Part shown: positions 16,376 through 24,586 of the stretch, in pieces
Layout: the number at the start of each line of letters is the position of its first letter
Numbering within the stretch: the first letter of the stretch is position 1
Assembly: GCF_000429425.1 (NCBI RefSeq)
Contig: NZ_AUBV01000007.1
Coordinates: forward strand, 186,001-250,000
Length of the DNA stretch: 64,000 bases
Reading direction: 5' to 3'
Source of the DNA: Algoriphagus mannitolivorans DSM 15301
Lineage (GTDB): Bacteria; Bacteroidota; Bacteroidia; Cytophagales; Cyclobacteriaceae
The notes under the pieces: model-generated
Told to the model about the DNA's origin: nothing
The model's input: only the letters and a program-made list of their open reading frames with translations
Databases searched by the model: none
Program-made: the position numbers and the translations under genes

Positions 16376-17071
16376 TTACCAATTTTCTTCCTCATCCGAC
16401 GAACTCCTCAAAAAATCGGTCATTTCTCTTCCTGCTTCGGATAGTAACAAGTGAAACTCCAATAGCAATTTGCCTGCTGATTCCAATTCTTCGAAAGAAG
16501 CTTGGGAGACATGAAATGGGAGTTCAATCAAATTTGATGATCCCGAAACAAACGGCGGAGGAGTAGATGAGGAAAACAAATACGGCCATAGCGTTTTTCC
16601 ACAGCTGATTCCCCAAAAGTCGATGGGATAAGCCTGATAGCTATTGAGCCGTTCATTGATCTCTTCAAAAAACCTTTCTGTCTCAGCAAGTCTAATTCTG
16701 GAACCAGCTCTGGATTTTCCCTTGGTGTTCAGGTATTTGATTTGGGATTTTCCCTGCTTTTGACGAACCATGTAAGCACGGAATACTTTATGATCCTCCA
16801 TCTTTTCATGGTGGAAGTAACCGACTGTGGCTTGGCCAGCTTTTACTAAGCATAGCGAAAAGTGAGGATCGGGATTTTTGATCAATTCCTTACCGGAATC
16901 CCATAAATAGGTCCAGGGAAGATATATTTTCGCATACCATTCTGAATGGATATAAAACACCAACTGATGTTTTTCCCTATGGTATTCTACTAAATGGCCA
17001 GAATCTTGGGCCCATTGAAGCAGTTTTTGGGTTTGTTCAAATGTAATTTTCTCTGATTGGGGAATTTGCAT
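16376..17071 (-). CDS. Vms1-like release factor (VLRF1) homologue
   Basis: A 231-aa soluble protein. The middle reads VRQKQGKSQ (102-110), then TKGKSRAGSRIRLAETERF (116-134), which matches by eye the eRF1-like VLRF1 domain of Vms1/ANKZF1: a KQGGSQ loop bearing a catalytic glutamine, then a GK-SAG-S-RR region. Q110 would be the catalytic glutamine. Those proteins hydrolyse peptidyl-tRNA on stalled large ribosomal subunits during quality control. The eukaryotic zinc finger, ankyrin repeats and p97-binding parts are absent. It is divergent, by about 50 bases, from a hypothetical gene. The assignment is by motif; annotation pipelines may call it hypothetical. Confidence 0.6.
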   Translation of the reverse strand: MQIPQSEKITFEQTQKLLQWAQDSGHLVEYHREKHQLVFYIHSEWYAKIYLPWTYLWDSGKELIKNPDPHFSLCLVKAGQATVGYFHHEKMEDHKVFRAYMVRQKQGKSQIKYLNTKGKSRAGSRIRLAETERFFEEINERLNSYQAYPIDFWGISCGKTLWPYLFSSSTPPPFVSGSSNLIELPFHVSQASFEELESAGKLLLEFHLLLSEAGREMTDFLRSSSDEEENW

Positions 17072-17092
17072 TATTCCAGAAGGATTTCAAGC

Positions 17093-17100
17093 TACCTTTG
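17093..17100 (+). promoter_or_regulatory. Bacteroidota -7 promoter box
   Basis: TACCTTTG matches the TAnnTTTG -7 consensus of the Bacteroidota housekeeping sigma factor and lies 21 bases before the ATG at 17122. A TTG 24 bases further upstream is a little too far to be an ideal -33 element. Confidence 0.5.
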
Positions 17101-17121
17101 TACAAAGAAATTCAAAAAAAC

Positions 17122-17643
17122 ATGCAGGAAGAAATCCAATCCCTTTTCAACAAAATCAAAGATCCCAAAGAAGCAGATGCCTATTATTTTGCAGATAAGC
17201 TTGGAAAGCTTGCTGATGAAGAGGCAAAGGACCAATTGATTCAACTGGTAAAAGGAGAAGATTGGGAAATTGCTTATTTGGCATGTAGAGCTTTGTCCAA
17301 AACCAGCTGGAATGAAGAAGCCCTGGACGCGATTTTTGAAAAAATATTTGACCGGAAAAACAAATCTTTCCAAGGTGCCTTCGTTCAGATTTTAGAAGAA
17401 TTTGACTTGAGCAATCGTTTTGTGGATGTATTCAGAGTTTACTTATTTGGAAACTTTAAGGCTTCGACTTTGGCAAAGGACTACCTTGACGGCATAGAAT
17501 TTGAAATCAGTCCAAGAACGATTAAAAAAGCTGAAAAGCATTGGAATCATTACTTGCATAACCCAGAGGATGAGGGTAGTGTGGAGATCAAAAAATCTGA
17601 AGTGGAACCAATGCTAAAGGAAATGAGAGAATTATTTAACTAA
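17122..17643 (+). CDS. Hypothetical helical protein, HEAT-like
   Basis: A 173-aa acidic and lysine-rich soluble protein with repeated helical pairs (for example DQLIQLVKGEDWEIAYLACRALSKTSWNEEALDAIFEK) that resemble HEAT repeats. I start at the ATG at 17122 because the -7 box overlaps the upstream TTG. I do not recognise a catalytic motif. It is divergent from the VLRF1-like gene and 40 bases upstream of another hypothetical gene on the same strand. Confidence 0.7.
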   Translation: MQEEIQSLFNKIKDPKEADAYYFADKLGKLADEEAKDQLIQLVKGEDWEIAYLACRALSKTSWNEEALDAIFEKIFDRKNKSFQGAFVQILEEFDLSNRFVDVFRVYLFGNFKASTLAKDYLDGIEFEISPRTIKKAEKHWNHYLHNPEDEGSVEIKKSEVEPMLKEMRELFN

Positions 17644-17683
17644 TCAAAAGCAACTTTTCCGGAAATATTTCATTGAATAGTAT

Positions 17684-18319
17684 ATGAGGAGATTAAACGT
17701 CATAGGGCTTCATAACATGTTTTTGAATGAACATGGGTTTAGATTTAATCTGGCCAAAATGTCCTTTACGAAAGATTTCCGGGAAGGTCAGCAAGTAATC
17801 ATCATAGATCTTCATCGATATCCTGAGGAGAGCTTTTTAGAATATCGGATTGGAATCAAAATCAATGCGGTAGAAGACCTCATTCAAAAATTTCTTCCTT
17901 CAATTTCAGATTATTTTGAAAGATCGATCACCTTGATCAAAGGAATTGACCAGCTTTCGGATAAATTTCCCCGAAAAATTTCCATTAAATCAGAGGAGGA
18001 TTTGAGTAAGGCTATCGCGTTAGGTAAAGAGTTTTTTCTGGAAAATGGATTCGATTGGATGGATCAAATGAGTAACCCAGTGATTCTGGAAGGATATTAT
18101 GCCAATCGGAGAGAAGAGGTATTTAATGCCAATCAATCAGTTTACAACTTATTCCGAGGTGCGACATTGGCTAAACTCTACAAACCAACCGATTATCCAA
18201 CCATCAAGCAAGCCTACCTTGAGCAGGTAAAGCGAAATGAAATGACTCCGTTTACCATTGCGTTCTTCCTTCAGCTTCTGGATTACTTGGATCATTTGGA
18301 AGTTAAGCTTTCCTCTTAA
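17684..18319 (+). CDS. Hypothetical protein
   Basis: A 211-aa soluble protein that I do not recognise. The N-terminus (NMFLNEHGFRFNLAKMSFTKDFREGQQVIIIDLHRYPEE) has an alternating-strand pattern like small DUF4304-type folds; the rest is helical. Its 3' end overlaps the convergent hrpB gene by 17 bases. It probably shares a transcript with the preceding gene. An internal ATG at 17717 is a possible alternative start. Confidence 0.65.
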   Translation: MRRLNVIGLHNMFLNEHGFRFNLAKMSFTKDFREGQQVIIIDLHRYPEESFLEYRIGIKINAVEDLIQKFLPSISDYFERSITLIKGIDQLSDKFPRKISIKSEEDLSKAIALGKEFFLENGFDWMDQMSNPVILEGYYANRREEVFNANQSVYNLFRGATLAKLYKPTDYPTIKQAYLEQVKRNEMTPFTIAFFLQLLDYLDHLEVKLSS

Positions 18320-20789
18320 CCCCGCGTACTGCCTCTGCCTCAGTTGGATTTTCCGGCCATTCGTGCTTAGGATACCTACGTTTTAGCTCCTTTTTGACTT
18401 CAAAATATCCATTTGCCCAGAAGCTTTTCAAGTCCTGGGTAAGCTGTACTGGCTTATATCCCGGGGAAAGCATTTCGATCAAGAGAGACACCTTTCCTTG
18501 ATTTACTCTTGGTGTATCTAACAAACCGAACAATTCCTGTAGTCTGACTGAAAGCAAAGGTGTCTCACCTTCTGGCTTGTATTCTATCGTAATAAAACTT
18601 CCGGAAGGCACTTGAATTTTCTCCGGGGCCAATTGCTGTAATTGTTGCTGCTGTTCAAAGGAAAGGCTATGAAGTAAAAACTGACCTAGATTCAGCTTCT
18701 TTAAGTCTTCATTTTTTGAAATGTTGTTCAAATAAGGTTCAAGCCATTTTTCAGCTGATTCACAAAGACTTTCCACAGTCCAATCCGGCCAAATTTGGTC
18801 AGGATTCCATTTGCCTAAAGATTGAACTCGATACAAAAGCTGTAAAACATCCTCATTCCAATCCAATAGGAATTCACCTTCTTCCTGAATAGCTTCAAGG
18901 ATAGCTTTTTTGGCCAACGATTTATCAAAGTCTTTTAGCGGACGGGAACCCAGTAAAATGGCTCCAATTCTGATTTCTGCCTGAGCTATCAAGCCTCCTT
19001 TTTTGCGGTCCCATTCCAAAACCTCTTTAGTCTTGAGCATAGGGGCTAAATCTTTTGGATTTAAGGGAGCTGCCAGCCAAATCTTTCCCAAACCTTCTCG
19101 GGCATCTAGATGCGCCACGGCCAACCAAGACTCATGGGCAAGATCGTCGCGATGACCTATTTGAGCAATTTTGCCATTGGAAAGCTGGAATTGGGCATTG
19201 TTTCCAGGTCTAGCCGCAGCGATCCTTTCGGGATAGGCATACGCGAGAAGCAAACCAGTTGCCCAAGGGTCAATTGGGTCATTTTTAGGCTGTATCCCAA
19301 ACATTTTTCGGTATTGGGACGCTATCTTTTCGATTTTTTTGATTCTAGCAATACTAACTCCTCGGCTTCGGAATCTCCTCAGCGCCTCGATCCTTAAATT
19401 CAAATCTACCCCGGAATCAGGAGGAAGGGGATCCCTTTCTTCCAAAACTGCAGCAATATCCGCAGCCAGTTCCAATTGATTTAATCGCCTAGCATAGTTT
19501 AGCATATGGGCGATTCTTGGATGGCAGGGGAGTTGGTGAATTTCTTTGCCGTGCTCTGTTACTTTGCCATCTTCCAAGGCATCAATGGATTCCAAGGTTT
19601 TTTCAGCTAAAACGAGTGTTCCCACCGGTGGTGGAGTAAGCCAAACCATTGACCGAATATCCTCTCTTCCCCAAACTTTCATATCCAATACCAGTCCTGT
19701 AAGATCGGCTTCCAAAAGTTCCGGAGTTCTATATTCTGAAAGCTGACTTTGTGTGGCTTTGGACCATAATCTATAGGAATGACCGGAAGTCAATCGGCCA
19801 GCTCTTCCCGATCTTTGATCTGCAGAGTCCTTGCTGATTCGGTGGAGTACCAATCGGGAAAGACCGGAACGTGGATCAAATCGGTTGGATTTGGCAAAGC
19901 CCGAATCCACTACAACTTTCACTCCCTCTATGGTGAGGGAAGTTTCAGCAATGTCTGTGGACAATACTATTTTTCGTTTCCCAGAAGGATGCGGGAGTAT
20001 GGCCTTTTGCTGCTCTGAAGGGTTTAATTGCCCAAAAAGTGGAACTATCGCATCCTCAGGCAAGGCTCTTTTGAGGATAGATTCTGCTTTCTTGATTTCT
20101 CCTTGGCCTGGCAAGAATACCAAAAAATCACCGTCGTGCTTTTTGGTCAAAGGTAGAATCTGCCTTGCTGTATCTTCCCCGATTGCATATTCATCTACCT
20201 CATTTAGGTAGTGTACTTCCACAGGATATTGCCTTCCTTGGCTATGAATGACCTCCGTCTCAAGCAACTGACCCAATTGATCTGTATCTATGGTAGCAGA
20301 CATCAAAAGTATCCTTAAATCAGGCCTTAGGATTTGCTGAACCTCCCTGCAAAGGGCCAAAGCTACCTCGGCATGGAGGTTTCTTTCATGAAACTCATCA
20401 AAAATCACCAAGCCTACATCCTTGAGTTCATTGTCTGTATGCATCATCCGGGTCAAAATACCTTCGGTGATTACTTCAAGTCTGGTCTTTTCAGAAATTG
20501 CTGATTCAAATCTGATTCGATAGCCGATCGCATCCCCGAGCTTTTCGCCCAACATATTGGCCATTCTTTGGGCAATACTTTTGGTGGCCAGCCTTCTGGG
20601 CTCCAGCATGATGATTTTTTTCCCTTGAAGCCAATCTTCACCCAATAAAGCCAAGGGTAAAAGGGTACTTTTCCCGGCACCGGGTGGGGCTTGAATGATA
20701 AGGGAGTTTTTTCTTGAAAAATGGTCTTTAACCTGGGGGATGATCTCCGAAACTGGAAGGTCAAAAGAATACGGATCGAATGAGGACAT
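18303..20789 (-). CDS. hrpB: ATP-dependent RNA helicase HrpB
   Basis: DEAH-family helicase, 828 aa from the ATG at 20789 (MSSFDPYSFDLP). I reject an upstream start because it runs through the terminator of the neighbouring gene. Walker A is PPGAGKST (35-42), the DExH box is DEFH (131-134), and SATID, the helicase C domain motif QRSGRAGR and the HrpB-specific C-terminal region follow. Its cellular role in bacteria is poorly defined. The convergent hypothetical gene overlaps its end by 17 bases. Confidence 0.93.
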   Translation of the reverse strand: MSSFDPYSFDLPVSEIIPQVKDHFSRKNSLIIQAPPGAGKSTLLPLALLGEDWLQGKKIIMLEPRRLATKSIAQRMANMLGEKLGDAIGYRIRFESAISEKTRLEVITEGILTRMMHTDNELKDVGLVIFDEFHERNLHAEVALALCREVQQILRPDLRILLMSATIDTDQLGQLLETEVIHSQGRQYPVEVHYLNEVDEYAIGEDTARQILPLTKKHDGDFLVFLPGQGEIKKAESILKRALPEDAIVPLFGQLNPSEQQKAILPHPSGKRKIVLSTDIAETSLTIEGVKVVVDSGFAKSNRFDPRSGLSRLVLHRISKDSADQRSGRAGRLTSGHSYRLWSKATQSQLSEYRTPELLEADLTGLVLDMKVWGREDIRSMVWLTPPPVGTLVLAEKTLESIDALEDGKVTEHGKEIHQLPCHPRIAHMLNYARRLNQLELAADIAAVLEERDPLPPDSGVDLNLRIEALRRFRSRGVSIARIKKIEKIASQYRKMFGIQPKNDPIDPWATGLLLAYAYPERIAAARPGNNAQFQLSNGKIAQIGHRDDLAHESWLAVAHLDAREGLGKIWLAAPLNPKDLAPMLKTKEVLEWDRKKGGLIAQAEIRIGAILLGSRPLKDFDKSLAKKAILEAIQEEGEFLLDWNEDVLQLLYRVQSLGKWNPDQIWPDWTVESLCESAEKWLEPYLNNISKNEDLKKLNLGQFLLHSLSFEQQQQLQQLAPEKIQVPSGSFITIEYKPEGETPLLSVRLQELFGLLDTPRVNQGKVSLLIEMLSPGYKPVQLTQDLKSFWANGYFEVKKELKRRYPKHEWPENPTEAEAVRGVKRKA

Positions 20790-20806
20790 GGACTGCAAAA
20801 ATAAAA

Positions 20807-20832
20807 AAGCCATCAGGATTTCCTGATGGCTT
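20807..20832 (-). terminator. Terminator of the DUF2911 gene
   Basis: AAGCCATCAGGA (20807-20818) and TCCTGATGGCTT (20821-20832) form a perfect 12-bp inverted repeat. On the minus strand it is followed by TTTTTATTTTTG, 20 bases past the DUF2911 stop and before the hrpB start. Confidence 0.88.
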
Positions 20833-20852
20833 CTTGGCATTTTCTGGAAAGA

Positions 20853-21365
20853 TTAATTGGCAGGAGCAATTTTCGCTTCAGCCTTTCCGTATTCCCAACG
20901 GATTTCAAATCTGTCTGGCTTCACCTCATACACCAATCTCTCTTCCATATTAGAAGTTTGTTGAGAAGGCACATTTACCCGCAATTGATCTTCTTTGGAG
21001 TCATAGTTGAAAGCACCCCATTGCTGAGCGACTTTGTTAAAGATCATCGTAGAGGTTCCTTCATTTGGGATGATGAAAAAGCTGTAAGTACCAGCCGGTA
21101 ATTTTTGGCCCTCAATCAGAATGTCCTTGGAAGTAGTGAAAGTAGTGGCTTCGTTTGCCCCAGCTCTCCAAACTTGACCCAATGGAACCAAATCTCCCCA
21201 GATCATTCGGCCTTTTACAGCAGGAGAGGAGTAGTTAATCGTGATTTTTGATCCTCCTGCGGTACCTTCAGCGGTTTTTGCAGGACTTGCTTTTTCCTGA
21301 GCAAAAGAAATGGCAGTTGCCAAGGCAAATAGAAAAAGCGTGGTTAGTGTTTTCTTGAAATTCAT
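20853..21365 (-). CDS. DUF2911 secreted protein
   Basis: A 170-aa protein from the ATG at 21365 with signal peptide MNFKKTLTTLFLFALATAISFAQ. The DUF2911 core is clear: KITINYSSPAVKGRMIWG, PLGQVWRAGANEATTF and LPAGTYSFFIIP. The family is widespread in Bacteroidota envelopes with unknown function. It sits alone between two terminators. Confidence 0.9.
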   Translation of the reverse strand: MNFKKTLTTLFLFALATAISFAQEKASPAKTAEGTAGGSKITINYSSPAVKGRMIWGDLVPLGQVWRAGANEATTFTTSKDILIEGQKLPAGTYSFFIIPNEGTSTMIFNKVAQQWGAFNYDSKEDQLRVNVPSQQTSNMEERLVYEVKPDRFEIRWEYGKAEAKIAPAN

Positions 21366-21440
21366 GTGACTTAGGTTTAGTTGTTTATTCACTCAAAATT
21401 GATTTCCAGTATTCTAAGGGGCAATCATTTCCATAAATGT

Positions 21441-21477
21441 AAAAAGCCTTTTCCTGAATTTTGGAAAAGGCTTTTTT
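21441..21477 (-). terminator. Terminator of the Gfo/Idh/MocA gene
   Basis: AAAAAGCCTTTTCC (21441-21454) pairs with GGAAAAGGCTTTTT (starting at 21463) around an eight-base loop. It lies nine bases after the stop of the oxidoreductase gene, and the A-run on the plus strand gives a T-run on the minus strand. Confidence 0.88.
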
Positions 21478-21485
21478 AAATAATC

Positions 21486-22634
21486 TTAAATTTTCACCCA
21501 AGCTTGTTTCTTGTTACTCTCTACAATCCTTTCGCCGATGATCAACTCTCTTAATCCATCTGCAAAGGTTGGGAAGGTAGGAGAAGCGGGCTGTTTGCCT
21601 TCGGCTACGGCTGCATAGACCTCTTTAAACATCTGCTTAGATGTATCAGGAAACCCTTCATTATGTCCTCCAGGGAAACTAACCAAGGAGGAAACTTCCC
21701 GGTGAACCAGAGAAGGATCTTTCATCAGCTGTTCATTCGCCTTTTCTCTTTTACCGATCCAAAGTTCATTTGGTCTTTCTGAATTGAATTCAAAATTAGA
21801 TTTAGAGCCGGCGATTTCGATATTGAGTCTGTTTTTTCGGCCTGCATTCACCTGAGAAACGGTGATAGATCCTTTGGAGCCATTGTCAAAACGTAGCATT
21901 ACAGTCGCGTGGTCTTCTGTATTGATCGGTACCTCCTGGTAATCATCCATGGTGAGCATTTTCCCAGAATAGGTTTCAATCGGCTTCAAAGGCTTCAATC
22001 GGGTCTTATGGACAGTAGAAAAATCTGCCATTACTTCGGTGATTTTTAATCCAGTCACATACTCTGTAATATCAAGAAGGTGGGAACCGATGTCTGCTAT
22101 TGCTCGGGAATCTCCTGATTTGTCAGGCTCAAGTCTCCAGTTATAATCTGTTGCCAAATACAACCAATCTTGGAGATAGGAACCCATGATATTGAATACT
22201 TCACCCAATTCGCCCTTTTCCCGCATCACTTTCATCTGGCGAACCATAGGATAATAGCGAAGATTGAAGTGGACTGCATTGACAAGTCCTGTACTGGCAG
22301 CTATTTTCACGAGCTCTTCGGCTTCATGGATTTTGACCGCCAAAGGCTTTTCACAAATGACATGCTTTTCAGATTCCAATACCGCTTTGGCTTGAGAATA
22401 GTGTAAGAAGTTTGGCGTACAGATGTGAACTACATCAATGTCATCCTGCTTGAGCATTTCATCAAAAATATAAGCTCTTGGGATGCCCAGCAATTTTGCC
22501 TTCTCGTTGGCCAAATCTTGATTGACTTCGACCAAAGCCACAACTTCTACATTAGGAATTCTTCTGAGGGCTTCTAAGTGTGCCGGACCAATAAATCCAG
22601 TACCTACGATAGCCGCTTTGATGGTTTGAGACAT
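21486..22634 (-). CDS. Gfo/Idh/MocA family oxidoreductase
   Basis: A 382-aa NAD(P)-dependent sugar dehydrogenase-like protein. The Rossmann motif AIVGTGFIGPAHLEAL is at residues 8-23, and the family signature CEKPLAVKIHEAEELVK follows near residue 95. Substrate unknown, probably a sugar or inositol. No signal peptide, so cytoplasmic, unlike the two relatives at 42113 and 44627. Monocistronic with its own terminator. Confidence 0.88.
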   Translation of the reverse strand: MSQTIKAAIVGTGFIGPAHLEALRRIPNVEVVALVEVNQDLANEKAKLLGIPRAYIFDEMLKQDDIDVVHICTPNFLHYSQAKAVLESEKHVICEKPLAVKIHEAEELVKIAASTGLVNAVHFNLRYYPMVRQMKVMREKGELGEVFNIMGSYLQDWLYLATDYNWRLEPDKSGDSRAIADIGSHLLDITEYVTGLKITEVMADFSTVHKTRLKPLKPIETYSGKMLTMDDYQEVPINTEDHATVMLRFDNGSKGSITVSQVNAGRKNRLNIEIAGSKSNFEFNSERPNELWIGKREKANEQLMKDPSLVHREVSSLVSFPGGHNEGFPDTSKQMFKEVYAAVAEGKQPASPTFPTFADGLRELIIGERIVESNKKQAWVKI

Positions 22635-22749
22635 AGGTTTATTTTGGTTTAATTCAATTTTTAAGGAATTGAAATTAGGAAAAATGATAAGAAATCACTC
22701 AAGTCCGTTTCCTCAATTTTTTGAAATCTTGGGTATCAGGGGAAAAAAT

Positions 22750-23889
22750 CTAGGGTTTGATCCACCATTGCTCCCGAATGGTCATTTCTTCCTGAATAAA
22801 TACCTGTTCTCCGATCTTGGGAATAAAAACTGGAATTCCCAGTTCTTTTCCTTTGGCCAATACTCGTTCGACTGGATCTGTCCAGGAGTGCATGGCCAAA
22901 GTGAATGCACCCCAATGAATAGGCATGATCACATTTGCAGCCAAATCCACTCCTGCGAGGGCAGTCTCCTCAGGCATCATGTGGATTTCTTTCCAGTTTT
23001 CATTGTATTGACCACATTCTAGCATTGCAAAATCGAATGGACCGTATTTCTCACCGATGGATTTGAAATGGCTTCCGTATCCACTGTCTCCGCTGAAAAA
23101 GATATTTTCTTGTCTTCCTTTGATCACCCAAGACCCCCATAGGGTCGAAAAACGATTGTTCAATCCTCTACCGGAAAAATGTCTGGAAGGTGTAAAAGCC
23201 AATAAAAGATCCTCATAAACGGTTTCTTCCCACCAATCCATTTCCTGAATTTTCCCTTCATCCACCCCCCAATGTTGCAAATGCGAACCTACTCCAAGGG
23301 GAGTGAGAAATTTCTTGGTCTTGTTTTTTAGTTTTTGAACTGAGCCATAATCCAAGTGGTCATAATGGTCATGGGAAAAAATCACCATGTCTATAGTAGG
23401 TAGTTTTTCTACCTCGATCGGCAGTTCATTCGAATATCTTTTTTTGCCCAATAAGGGATGCGGTGCAGGAACCTCCCCAAACATGGGATCCAATAAGATG
23501 TTTTTTCCATCTATTTGGAGTAGAAATGCAGAATGCCCAAACCACACTAGTCTGGCTGGCTCATGCTTTTTCACCAAATCCAAAGAATCTACCTTGAGCA
23601 CAGGAATTTCGAAATCGGGTCTAGAATCCGGGTTACTCCTGAAAAATTTGGGTAGCATTCTGATCGCTTTCCAAAAGTCCATGTCCATTGTGGTAGGCAT
23701 CAGGTTTTGAAACTTTCCTTCTTGGTAATGGGGCAATTGTTCAAATCTTGCTTTTTGTTCAGCGCTGGGTTCTTTCCCAAACTGAGGACTAAAATTGGTA
23801 AACATAATAGCAGTAAGTATTACTAGAGAAATAACCGATAATAGAGTCCAAAAGACTATCAGGAATAGCTTTTTAAGCAACTTGGGCAT
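22750..23889 (-). CDS. Metallo-beta-lactamase-fold hydrolase, membrane-anchored (NAPE-PLD-like)
   Basis: A 379-aa protein with an N-terminal membrane helix (residues 7-31), then an MBL domain carrying HDHYDH, the strand LVWFGHSAFLLQIDGKNILLDP, FFSGDSGYG and MPIHWGAF, which supply the two-metal site. It resembles the NAPE-PLD/UlaG group, acting on phosphodiesters or lactones. The active domain is probably periplasmic. The substrate is not evident. Divergent from the molybdenum hydroxylase genes. Confidence 0.82.
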   Translation of the reverse strand: MPKLLKKLFLIVFWTLLSVISLVILTAIMFTNFSPQFGKEPSAEQKARFEQLPHYQEGKFQNLMPTTMDMDFWKAIRMLPKFFRSNPDSRPDFEIPVLKVDSLDLVKKHEPARLVWFGHSAFLLQIDGKNILLDPMFGEVPAPHPLLGKKRYSNELPIEVEKLPTIDMVIFSHDHYDHLDYGSVQKLKNKTKKFLTPLGVGSHLQHWGVDEGKIQEMDWWEETVYEDLLLAFTPSRHFSGRGLNNRFSTLWGSWVIKGRQENIFFSGDSGYGSHFKSIGEKYGPFDFAMLECGQYNENWKEIHMMPEETALAGVDLAANVIMPIHWGAFTLAMHSWTDPVERVLAKGKELGIPVFIPKIGEQVFIQEEMTIREQWWIKP

Positions 23890-24125
23890 AAATAAATCAA
23901 GGTAACTGGAAATAATACAGCTTGGGATTCAAACAGAATTCTGGAAAAAAAGGTCCAAAGCGATCCAAAAAACTTTTTAATCGGAGGAAAGTTGACTCTA
24001 AGGAACAGGTAAACAGCAGTCCAAAAGGAATTTTTACCACTTAAAATCAATTCCCGTCAAATTCAAAAATCACCTTTCAAAAAGGCCTGATTTTCTTTAT
24101 TTTACATTCAAACATATAAACACCC

Positions 24126-24584
24126 ATGGCAAACTATAACCTAAAAATCAACGGAAAAACACATGCTGTTGACGTTGAGGATGATACTCCGCTTCTGTGG
24201 GTACTGAGAGATCACCTCGGTCTTGTAGGTACCAAGTTTTCCTGTGGCATTGCCCAGTGTGGAGCTTGCACAGTTCATCTTAACGGAAACCCTACTTTTT
24301 CCTGTGTCACCCCTGTTTCCAGTGTTGGCAATTCAGAAGTAGTCACTATTGAAGGACTTTCAGAAAATGGAGACCATCCTGTTCAAAAAGCTTGGGAAGA
24401 AATAGATGTCGCTCAATGTGGCTATTGCCAAGCAGGTCAAATCATGACTGCAGCTGCTTTTCTCAAGCAGAATTCAAATCCAAGTATGGAGGAGATAGAC
24501 AATGCGATGAACAGAAATATTTGTCGCTGTGGAACTTACCATAAGATACGTGAAGCCGTTGCCCAAGCCGCCAAAACCAAATAA
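24126..24584 (+). CDS. Small [2Fe-2S] subunit of a molybdenum hydroxylase (isoquinoline 1-oxidoreductase type)
   Basis: A 152-aa protein with two iron-sulfur domains: the plant-ferredoxin-type cluster at C40, C45, C48 and C60, and the C-terminal helical cluster at C98, C101, C133 and C135. This two-domain layout defines the small subunit of the xanthine oxidase family. It passes electrons from the molybdenum subunit encoded two bases downstream. With no FAD subunit nearby, the electron acceptor is probably a cytochrome or other carrier, as in IorAB-type enzymes. Confidence 0.92.
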   Translation: MANYNLKINGKTHAVDVEDDTPLLWVLRDHLGLVGTKFSCGIAQCGACTVHLNGNPTFSCVTPVSSVGNSEVVTIEGLSENGDHPVQKAWEEIDVAQCGYCQAGQIMTAAAFLKQNSNPSMEEIDNAMNRNICRCGTYHKIREAVAQAAKTK

Positions 24585-24586
24585 TC

